DNA from: an uncultured Anaerolineaceae bacterium | GTDB lineage: Bacteria; Chloroflexota; Anaerolineae; Anaerolineales; Anaerolineaceae | DNA length: 5,418 nucleotides | Reading direction: 5' to 3' | Assembly: GCA_937894825.1 (NCBI GenBank) | Contig: CALCQT010000252.1 | Coordinates: 1 to 5,418, forward strand | Shown here: positions 1 to 5,418 of the stretch, one piece after another | How positions within the stretch are numbered: position 1 is the stretch's first letter | Layout of the letters: each line of letters begins with the position of its first letter | Notes under the pieces: generated by a model | What the model saw: only the letters and a program-made list of their open reading frames with translations | What the model was told of the DNA's origin: nothing | Databases searched by the model: none | Program-made: the position numbers and the translations under genes

Positions 1-1413
1 GATGATCAGACTGTTATGGACAAAGGCGCTTTTCAACCCATTGTTCCAGGGCGGCAACGCGTTATAGCGGTAGGTGCCGGCATCCAGTGAGAGTGGTTTT
101 CCGTTTCGCCAGAGGTGGACATTCAACTGGTCGTCATGCGCGGGGCGGCCCTGGTAACCAAGGGTCTGCATCAGCCCCCAATTGGCGTCATCTCCGACCC
201 GCAAAAGTGTGTCGTTAAAGATGCTGTCTGGGTTGGGGGAAGAAGCGGCTTCTGGGATCGACTCCGGTCGTGGCGATGGGAACCAGGTGTTCAGTTCATC
301 CCAGTGTCCGGGCGGAAACAGGTTTTTACCGCAGAAGCGCAAACTGAGCGCCTGCAGCGTAGGGCGATAATCTGTGGTATCCCCGCCGAGCGGAAAAAGC
401 AGCGCGCCATCGTTATGGCCAAAATTACAGGCGGCGCCGCTGATGCGGTCCGTGAAGGCTGCCAGCCAGATCGTCGCACGGCGGATCTTTTCCTGCAAAG
501 CAGGCGGCCAGTCCAAGCCCTTGATACGCAAAAGGAAATCAACCCATAAGATTAGTTGCAGCATCAGGCGGTGGTAATTTGCGCTGTACTGAAGGTAGGC
601 GCCATCCGGTGCGATCTGTTTGTTCAGTGCCCGCCGAAATTCACGCCATCCCAGTTTGAACCATCTTTCGGACTGCGCGGCATGCGGCAGCACACAGGCA
701 GCGGTCATCAGGCCCGCTGCTTCACTGAGCCAATGATTATTGTTTTGGGCGCGGGCATAGCTCAGCGTCGGCGGAATCCGTTCCGCATGCTGACGAATCA
801 GCTCTGCCAGAAAGATGCCTTCCGGGTCCGGCGATGCGTCCTCGTTATTTTGCAGAAAGACGCTGCCGCAGAAAGAAATCAGAATCAGGCGGATCGCAAC
901 TTCCTGCGCGGATTGCCAGTTTTCGCCATATCCGCTCGGATTTTCTTCCGTGAAACGACCTGTGTACTCGAAAAACGTGCCTTTCCAGACGGCTTCTCCC
1001 TTTAGCAACCAGGCTCGTGCCAGATCCGGCGCCCAGCAAAAACGGGCCGGTTCCCAGATGTCTTTAATGTCGTCTCCTTCGGCTGTTCGGATTGCTGTCC
1101 AATGAAGGTTCGGATGCCGGGGATGGAAATCCAGCGGCGCTCCGGCTTCCCCGGAAAAGGGATGAAACTGATTTCGGCGGATTTTCTCCGCGGCCGCGAG
1201 GATCCGGCCGCGATCGGCTTCCAGATACGGCAGGAGCACTTCCCGTTCGGCCAAGGGCAACGGAAAAAAGCTGCCGGCAGTTCCATTGGCAGCGGTCTGT
1301 CCGGATCGACGCAGCCAGCCGCTTTTTAATTGGAGCTGATAGACCGCGAAGTTCCAAAGCTGTTCCGCGCGGACTGTCCGGATCGTTTTCAGAAGGCGTG
1401 CGAGTCGTGTCAC
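1..1413 (-). CDS. Heparinase II/III-family protein (polysaccharide lyase-like), C-terminus cut by left edge
   Basis: The minus-strand frame is open for 471 codons from a GTG at 1413-1411 to the window edge. I see no signal peptide at the start (VTRLARLLKTIRTV), which suggests a cytoplasmic protein. Residues about 130-360 match the alpha-barrel domain of heparinase II/III and alginate-lyase-like families: GENWQSAQEVAIR (163-175), NNNHWLSEAAGL (224-235), DGAYLQYSANYHRL (270-283), GHNDGALLF (332-340). Residues 426-451 carry the start of the beta-sandwich domain, with HDDQLNVHLW and LDAGTYRY. The residues that serve catalysis in related lyases seem present: Asn226/His227, Tyr280 and His426. Family members cleave uronate-containing glycans by beta-elimination; the substrate here is unknown. 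Usual lengths are about 550-700 residues, so roughly 100-200 residues are missing. It follows the oxidoreductase gene after 35 bases with no terminator between, which implies one transcript. Family assignment is firm; lyase activity is inferred. Confidence 0.9.
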   Translation of the reverse strand, partial: MTRLARLLKTIRTVRAEQLWNFAVYQLQLKSGWLRRSGQTAANGTAGSFFPLPLAEREVLLPYLEADRGRILAAAEKIRRNQFHPFSGEAGAPLDFHPRHPNLHWTAIRTAEGDDIKDIWEPARFCWAPDLARAWLLKGEAVWKGTFFEYTGRFTEENPSGYGENWQSAQEVAIRLILISFCGSVFLQNNEDASPDPEGIFLAELIRQHAERIPPTLSYARAQNNNHWLSEAAGLMTAACVLPHAAQSERWFKLGWREFRRALNKQIAPDGAYLQYSANYHRLMLQLILWVDFLLRIKGLDWPPALQEKIRRATIWLAAFTDRISGAACNFGHNDGALLFPLGGDTTDYRPTLQALSLRFCGKNLFPPGHWDELNTWFPSPRPESIPEAASSPNPDSIFNDTLLRVGDDANWGLMQTLGYQGRPAHDDQLNVHLWRNGKPLSLDAGTYRYNALPPWNNGLKSAFVHNSLII

Positions 1414-1422
1414 TGCGATGAG

Positions 1423-1428
1423 TTTCCT
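1423..1428 (-). promoter_or_regulatory. Ribosome binding site for the heparinase-family gene
   Basis: On the minus strand AGGAAA lies upstream of the GTG at 1413, with 11 bases between AGGA and the start codon. The frame is open further upstream, back into the oxidoreductase stop region, but has no ATG, GTG or TTG there. The GTG plus this motif, and the fit of the following residues to typical family N-termini (short, basic, then hydrophobic), decided the start. Confidence 0.5.
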
Positions 1429-1448
1429 GTCTTCGAGGTGGACACTGC

Positions 1449-3620
1449 TTAAAAAGCTTCCGGACCCGGAATCACAATCGCGTCATTTTCCCGAAGCGAG
1501 GCCTGTGCGGCGAAACCGGCCAGGGAAACAGCCAGCAGCTCATCCAACGGGATCGGCCAGGTCTGTCCCTGGAGAATCGATGCCAGAAATGCGTCGATGG
1601 CCGCCGCATGCCCTTTATCCTGGCGCAGCGCCGATTTGATCTGCCGGTGACGTCCGTCCTGCCAGGTGTCGAGCGTGCGGAAATCGTTCAGCACAGCGAC
1701 TTTTCCGCCGCTGAAGACTTCACAACGTTCCTTAGGATAGGCTTTGTCGCCATTCGCGACGTAGGTGACGGTACCGAAAGAGCCGTTTTCAAACTTGAAT
1801 TGCAGGCTGAAGTTATCCTGTGAATAACGCCCGTTGTCCGGCAGCGCGGCTGCCGAGACACTGATTGGGCGTGAGCGGGTCAGCCAGGTGAGAAAATCGA
1901 TAAAATGGCAGGCTTCGCCGAGCAGGCGTCCGCCGCCGATGGCGGGGTCCTGCGTCCAGTGGTTCGGAGGAATGTAGCCGGCATTGGCGGTATAGTGGAT
2001 CGCCAGCGGTTCCGGGCTGGTGACGAAAAAGTCAAAAAGCTGCCGGCTCAGCGGAGCAAACCGGCGATTATAGCCGACTGTTAATACCGGTTCCGGATTT
2101 TCCTTCACAATCTGGCGAATTTCTGATAATTCCTCGATCGTCAATGCCAGTGGTTTTTCACAATAAACATTTTTTTTGTTTCGTAAAGCATGAACGACTT
2201 GCCGGGCGTGCAAATGGTGGCGGGTCAGCAGCATAACGGTGTTGACTTCCGGATCATCCAGAACGGCGCTGCCGGAAACATCCACTTTTTCGATGCCGAA
2301 TTTCTCCGCGGCGTGAACGGCGCTGCCGCCGCTGCCGGAAGCGATACTGGCCAGACGGATCGGACGGGCGGTTTTGATCAGCGCGGGCAGGAAAGTGGCG
2401 TTAGCGTAATTGCCCGCACCAAGGACGCCGATTGTGACGGGGCCAGGCGTTCTTTTTTCCGTGCCGATTCGGATTGGCATGTTTTCGGGCGCAGTATCGT
2501 TTTTCTGCGGGTATTCCAACAGAACGCCCAGAAACGGCTCGCCGAGTTTGCCGGTGATCAGCTCATAGGCTTTCTCACCGCTTTCAATCGGGATTTTATG
2601 TGAAATCAGGGCCTGGACGTTCATTTTGCCGCTTTCCAACAGGTCGATGAACGCTTCCATGTTGCGGCCTTCAGTCCAGCGGACATAACCCAGCGGATAG
2701 TCCTGCCCTTTTTCTTCGTAATTCGCGTCGTAGCGGCCCGGTCCGTATGAACGGGAGACCATGAACCGCAGTTCTTTTTCATAGTAAATTTTGCGCGGGA
2801 TCTCCAACCCGACAGCGCCGACGGCGATGACGGTTCCACGGTCCCGGCAGAGGACGCCGGCCAGTTCAATTGAATCGTTGTCCTTGCTGCCGGCGCAGAT
2901 CAGGACATGATCAAAACCACGGTTCTTCGTGAAAGATGGCGCGACTTCATCCACAGCGGAGCGCAGGCAGGCTTCGCCGCCCAGCGATTTTGCCAATGCA
3001 ACCCGGTTTTCACTGATGTCGAGTCCAAGCACGCGGCAACCTGCCGCCAGCGCGATCTGCATGGTCATCAACCCAAGCAGTCCCAATCCGATGATCAGGA
3101 CACTTTCGTTGACCAAAGGGGCGGCCAGGCGGAAGCCGTGCATGCCGACCGCGCCCAGGGTGGCGAAAGCGGCTTCTTCGGTTTGAACGCCACTCGGCAG
3201 TTTTACCAGCAAATTGCGTGGGACTACATTATATTCGGCGTGTGTGGCAAATCCGCCGCCGCCGCAGGCCACGCGGTCGCCGACCCGGAAACCGGGCATG
3301 TCGTCACCCAGCGCGACGATGATCCCGGCGGAAGAATAACCCGGGTACATCGGCTGGTCCAGCCGGTTGAGTGCCGCTTCCATCGTGGTGAGGAGGCCTT
3401 CGCGTTTGGCCTTATCCACCACCTGACGAACCAGATCCGGTCGGGAAGCGGCTTTGCCGATCAGGTTCTTTTCGGCGAAGTCAACCAATGTCTTCTCGGT
3501 GCCGGCTGAAACGAGGGACCAGGCGGTGCGAACCAGCGCGGTGCGCGGACCGGGCACGGGGATGGGAAGTTCCTTGACTTCAGTTTTTCCGTTTTTCATG
3601 TTTTGCAGGAGTTGTTTCAT
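1449..3620 (-). CDS. Bi-domain oxidoreductase: MDR-type dehydrogenase fused to Gfo/Idh/MocA oxidoreductase
   Basis: This is a complete 723-residue fusion. Residues 1-370 form a medium-chain dehydrogenase/reductase: GroES-like part with PGYSSAG (93-99) and RVGDRVA (112-118), then a Rossmann fold with GLGLLG (178-183) and Asp201 at the end of the second strand, which favours NAD(H). The catalytic-zinc cysteine position reads SLVSAGTE (35-42) and the four-cysteine structural-zinc loop is absent, so this half is probably not a classical zinc alcohol dehydrogenase. After a Pro-rich linker (about 371-394), residues 395-723 form a Gfo/Idh/MocA unit with GVLGAGNYA (398-406), CEKPLAL (487-493, Lys489) and GGGRLLGEACHFID (562-575, His572). 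Such fusions occur in polysaccharide clusters, often beside heparinase II/III genes as here; a role in redox change of a sugar nucleotide or uronate is inferred, and the substrate is unknown. The ATG at 3620-3618 fits family N-termini (MKQLLQN), although its own Shine-Dalgarno match (GGAAAAG) is weak and distant. Confidence 0.95.
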   Translation of the reverse strand: MKQLLQNMKNGKTEVKELPIPVPGPRTALVRTAWSLVSAGTEKTLVDFAEKNLIGKAASRPDLVRQVVDKAKREGLLTTMEAALNRLDQPMYPGYSSAGIIVALGDDMPGFRVGDRVACGGGGFATHAEYNVVPRNLLVKLPSGVQTEEAAFATLGAVGMHGFRLAAPLVNESVLIIGLGLLGLMTMQIALAAGCRVLGLDISENRVALAKSLGGEACLRSAVDEVAPSFTKNRGFDHVLICAGSKDNDSIELAGVLCRDRGTVIAVGAVGLEIPRKIYYEKELRFMVSRSYGPGRYDANYEEKGQDYPLGYVRWTEGRNMEAFIDLLESGKMNVQALISHKIPIESGEKAYELITGKLGEPFLGVLLEYPQKNDTAPENMPIRIGTEKRTPGPVTIGVLGAGNYANATFLPALIKTARPIRLASIASGSGGSAVHAAEKFGIEKVDVSGSAVLDDPEVNTVMLLTRHHLHARQVVHALRNKKNVYCEKPLALTIEELSEIRQIVKENPEPVLTVGYNRRFAPLSRQLFDFFVTSPEPLAIHYTANAGYIPPNHWTQDPAIGGGRLLGEACHFIDFLTWLTRSRPISVSAAALPDNGRYSQDNFSLQFKFENGSFGTVTYVANGDKAYPKERCEVFSGGKVAVLNDFRTLDTWQDGRHRQIKSALRQDKGHAAAIDAFLASILQGQTWPIPLDELLAVSLAGFAAQASLRENDAIVIPGPEAF

Positions 3621-3694
3621 TAAATGCTGTGCTTTTCCAGAATAACGTGAGGGCGGTTTGAAAGGAAAGCGGGCCCGTTACTCTGAATTGTACG

Positions 3695-3703
3695 CTCCTT
3701 CTT
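3695..3703 (-). promoter_or_regulatory. Strong Shine-Dalgarno-like motif without a standard start codon
   Basis: AAGAAGGAG on the minus strand is a near-ideal ribosome binding site. The first standard start codon after it is the oxidoreductase ATG about 75 bases on, too far for direct use. The only candidate at normal spacing is an ATT at 3688-3686, whose frame ends in the TAATG overlap. Translation from it could couple ribosomes to the oxidoreductase start, which lacks a good site of its own. Confidence 0.3.
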
Positions 3704-3727
3704 GTTCAGATTGTATCTTATCGATTT

Positions 3728-3733
3728 ATTATA
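3728..3733 (-). promoter_or_regulatory. Candidate sigma-70 -10 box for the oxidoreductase-heparinase operon
   Basis: The minus strand reads TATAAT here, about 108 bases before the oxidoreductase ATG. No good TTGACA-like -35 element lies 16-18 bases upstream (the sequence there is A-rich, around AAAAAG), and there is no extended -10 TG. A TATAAT by chance in an AT-rich gap is quite possible, so this remains a candidate. Confidence 0.3.
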
Positions 3734-3826
3734 CTGTAGGCGGTTGAGAGCTTTTTCTGTTTCGATGTTTCAGGTTGTTCTGTTAATTGGGAAAATAAAC
3801 ATAACCGAAATAGAGAAAATGTCCTA

Positions 3827-3838
3827 ATGCGGCCGCAT
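3827..3838. repeat. 12-base perfect palindrome with a NotI-type core
   Basis: ATGCGGCCGCAT is its own reverse complement and stands out as GC-rich within an AT-rich gap. It has no loop and no T run, so it is not a terminator. It could be a binding site for a dimeric regulator or simple chance. Confidence 0.4.
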
Positions 3839-3883
3839 GTACTTTGCCGATTGATCTTTTACTAACACTTTTTCTTAGGCATA

Positions 3884-5418
3884 CTATCTGCCGTTGTCAC
3901 CCTCATCGAAATCATCCTGAATGTCATCAAGCTCTTTTTCCAAATCATTTCCAGTGTCCTTTTTGATCGGTTCCATCTTCTTTTTAGCTGTCTCGAACCG
4001 ACCGGAGGTCTTGGAAACCTTTATGATTAAAAAGATGATAACTAAGATAAGAATCGAAATGATAAGTAGCCCTCCCCGTGAAATACCCGTTGTCCGGACA
4101 AATTTGCCGATGAAACGGTCAATGTTGAACGGAAGAGTTTCCGCCGACTTGTTGATGGTACTGTCAACGGCTGTAATGTTGGTCACTCCTAGCTTTCCAT
4201 CAACCAACGATATCGTACCACTCAGTTCATTCAGATTCTTGCGCTGTGAAACAAACTCTTTTAGAGTGCTTTCCATATTAGTAGGGCAAGTGATAACATA
4301 AGCCTTTCGATAAAAGTTCCAAGGAGACCGCACCACTTGTATAATAATTTTATCTTGCAGTGCTTCTTCCGATACCTTAGAATCTTTGGGAAGGATGAAA
4401 CCCTCTTTTTGTGGCACAATACTCAGGAGATCGGAGATTTCTTTTGGAATTTGAATATTATCATTGGTACCGAGAATTAATATATCAGCAGGTCCTTTTT
4501 GTTTCGCGTCTAGATTATCTGCGTATTCCCAGCGGTATGCACCTGAATTTTGCCCAGCCCGAGTAGCCAATCCGACCGCGACTTCCATCATTGTTTGAGA
4601 AGCATTTGAGGGAGAATAGAGAATTGCCGTTGGCCAGCTTTCATCCAAGGCCTCTCCAAAGCTTAAAAGCGGCTGAATTGAGGGAAAGATTCCAACATCC
4701 CCCGGTTGGAAGTAAACCACAGAATCTTGGTCGATCACTGTCCATGCAACATCAAAATAATCTTTCGAGCAATCTACCTTACCTATATAGTTGTAACTCT
4801 CCACTTTGACATTAAAGGAACTTTTATCCAGCGCCGAGGATGGAATTTTTACCCGGATCGAACCACGCTCTGCATTGGAATCCGAAAGCTGGATACTGCT
4901 GATTGCTATACCATCCACATGGACAGTGAGCAGGGATGTATCTCCCACTAATGCTTTTGAATGACGGAAATGAATCTCCAAATAGGAGTCCGGTCCGCTT
5001 CGAATACTTTGCGGCTGTTTTAGCGTATAGTTTACTTCCTGATGAAACGCTCCTGCCAGACTGGCGTTGGCATAGCCAAAATCAGAAAGTTTGTAATACC
5101 CATCCTCGTTTTTAACAAATCCCGTTCCTACGTTACGTAGATCCGTAGAGATTACGGCGGTATTGCCAGAAAGTTGTGCGAGATAGTCACTGTGAGTGAA
5201 AAAAGCTACTGTTTTGGATAATCCCGCTGCATCCGCTCCATAGAGAGACAGGTCGCAATACTGATCGTTCCCTGCGATAGCAAGATAACCATTCTCTCTC
5301 TTTATGGAGGATATCTCCGTCATATCTCGGGGCTTCTGCGAGCCAAGTCCGATATGAATACGATTTTGCTCTGTAACGGCTGAGCTTTCCTCTGACACGA
5401 CAAAGCAAAATCGTATTC
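3884..5418 (-). CDS. bcsB: BcsB-like cellulose/exopolysaccharide synthase accessory protein, N-terminus cut by right edge
   Basis: The frame is open from the right edge to a TAG at 3886-3884. Numbered from the in-frame GTG at 5398, which is probably internal, it gives 504 residues. The order fits the later part of a BcsB protein: the end of a first flavodoxin-like domain (about 12-84, with NGYLAIAGND and LSG 76-78), a carbohydrate-binding beta domain (about 100-230, with LSDFGY, HSKAL...TSLLTV and Cys210...AW), a second flavodoxin-like domain (about 235-400, with ADILILGT 304-311, RSPWN 357-361 and LSG 392-394), one membrane helix (about 442-459) and a 45-residue charged tail. BcsB proteins are anchored by that C-terminal helix, lie outside the cytoplasmic membrane and pair with a BcsA-type synthase. 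The signal peptide and the first carbohydrate-binding domain would be beyond the edge. The polymer need not be cellulose. Its base composition is clearly lower in G+C than the two downstream genes. The family call rests on remembered motif order, not an alignment. Confidence 0.75.
   Translation of the reverse strand, partial: IRFCFVVSEESSAVTEQNRIHIGLGSQKPRDMTEISSIKRENGYLAIAGNDQYCDLSLYGADAAGLSKTVAFFTHSDYLAQLSGNTAVISTDLRNVGTGFVKNEDGYYKLSDFGYANASLAGAFHQEVNYTLKQPQSIRSGPDSYLEIHFRHSKALVGDTSLLTVHVDGIAISSIQLSDSNAERGSIRVKIPSSALDKSSFNVKVESYNYIGKVDCSKDYFDVAWTVIDQDSVVYFQPGDVGIFPSIQPLLSFGEALDESWPTAILYSPSNASQTMMEVAVGLATRAGQNSGAYRWEYADNLDAKQKGPADILILGTNDNIQIPKEISDLLSIVPQKEGFILPKDSKVSEEALQDKIIIQVVRSPWNFYRKAYVITCPTNMESTLKEFVSQRKNLNELSGTISLVDGKLGVTNITAVDSTINKSAETLPFNIDRFIGKFVRTTGISRGGLLIISILILVIIFLIIKVSKTSGRFETAKKKMEPIKKDTGNDLEKELDDIQDDFDEGDNGR
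5356..5418. repeat. 15-base perfect inverted repeat ending at the window edge
   Basis: Bases 5356-5370 (GAATACGATTTTGCT) are the exact reverse complement of 5404-5418, with 33 bases between; after one mismatch, three more pairs (TGT/ACA) extend the stem. The right arm ends at the very last base. It lies within the bcsB-like reading frame and could be a natural hairpin, or a fold-back join made during amplification or assembly. Confidence 0.85.

Larger units (their letters stand above)
3620..3769 (-). other. Open frame without a standard start, ending in a TAATG overlap with the oxidoreductase
   Basis: From just after a TGA (3772-3770) the minus-strand frame is open for 49 codons and stops at TAA (3622-3620). 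The last A of that stop is the first base of the oxidoreductase ATG. The frame has no ATG, GTG or TTG. A strong AAGAAGGAG inside it precedes an ATT codon (3688-3686) by 6 bases; from there 22 residues would be read, ending VILEKHSI. It could be a leader peptide with a rare ATT start, the decayed 3' end of a lost upstream gene, or chance. I do not recognise the peptide. Confidence 0.2.
3621..3883. other. Intergenic region between the bcsB-like gene and the oxidoreductase operon
   Basis: This 263-base stretch is AT-richer than the oxidoreductase gene. It holds a TATAAT box, an AAGAAGGAG motif, a 12-base palindrome and a smaller 8-base palindrome (CGGGCCCG, 3670-3677). I see no convincing gene on either strand and no stem followed by a T run that would serve as a rho-independent terminator for the bcsB-like gene. 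It most likely carries the leader and promoter of the downstream pair, but transcription could also run through from bcsB. Confidence 0.6.

Noticed and set aside
115..549. Plus-strand open frames over 115-1421, the longest 149 codons
   Set aside because: They lie opposite the heparinase-family frame, whose translation shows clear family motifs along its whole length; their own products are basic and show no recognisable fold.
1185..1206. Cluster of restriction-like sites (SacII, NotI, BamHI) that might suggest a cloning linker
   Set aside because: The stretch is in frame within the heparinase-family gene (coding RILAAAEK) with no break, so it is ordinary GC-rich coding sequence.
2907..3509. 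200-codon plus-strand open frame opposite the oxidoreductase
   Set aside because: It is antisense to the strongly conserved dehydrogenase half and arises from GC-rich codon use; its product is low in hydrophobic order and I recognise nothing in it.
3670..3677. 8-base palindrome CGGGCCCG as a terminator stem
   Set aside because: It is short, has no loop and no T run on either strand, and lies inside the leader of the oxidoreductase gene.
3862..3882. Six-codon minus-strand frame (MPKKKC) starting one base after the bcsB-like stop
   Set aside because: It is too short to support as a gene, and I see no matching conserved small peptide; an ATG so placed is likely by chance.
5396..5398. GTG at 5398 as the true start of the bcsB-like gene
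   Set aside because: The frame stays open to the edge, there is no signal peptide after this GTG, and the protein would begin in the middle of a flavodoxin-like domain.

Overview
All supported genes lie on the minus strand, so the biological reading order runs from the right edge (5418) to the left edge (1). There are three genes: the C-terminal two thirds of a BcsB-like cellulose-synthase accessory protein (3884-5418, N-terminus beyond the right edge), a complete 723-residue two-domain oxidoreductase (MDR-type dehydrogenase fused to a Gfo/Idh/MocA domain, 1449-3620), and the first 471 residues of a heparinase II/III-family protein (1-1413, C-terminus beyond the left edge). Long plus-strand open frames over the GC-rich half are shadows of these genes.

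The set reads as part of a bacterial exopolysaccharide or capsule locus. BcsB-type proteins sit outside the membrane next to a BcsA-type glycosyltransferase and help move the growing glycan. Fused MDR-Gfo/Idh/MocA proteins and heparinase II/III proteins are often neighbours in polysaccharide gene clusters; they are thought to act on sugar or uronate groups, but their substrates are mostly unknown. The oxidoreductase and heparinase genes are 35 bases apart and are very likely one operon. A 263-base AT-richer gap separates them from the bcsB-like gene. It holds a TATAAT box, an unused-looking strong Shine-Dalgarno motif and an open frame whose stop codon overlaps the oxidoreductase start (TAATG).

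Base composition changes across the window. Sampled 60-base blocks give 38/60 G+C at 421-480 and 37/60 at 3361-3420, but 18/60 at 4441-4500. The two halves may therefore have different histories within a mosaic polysaccharide locus. The host cannot be named from this sequence: it is a bacterium with a moderately GC-rich genome or locus, and the BcsB variant (with an SPWN motif and LSG motifs) is, as I recall, the form common outside Proteobacteria, for example in Firmicutes and Chloroflexi.

The last 15 bases of the window are a perfect inverted copy of 5356-5370 and end exactly at the edge. This is either a hairpin inside the gene or a fold-back assembly/amplification artefact, so the reading frame beyond about 5398 should be treated with caution. 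I found no RNA gene, insertion sequence, CRISPR array or convincing terminator.
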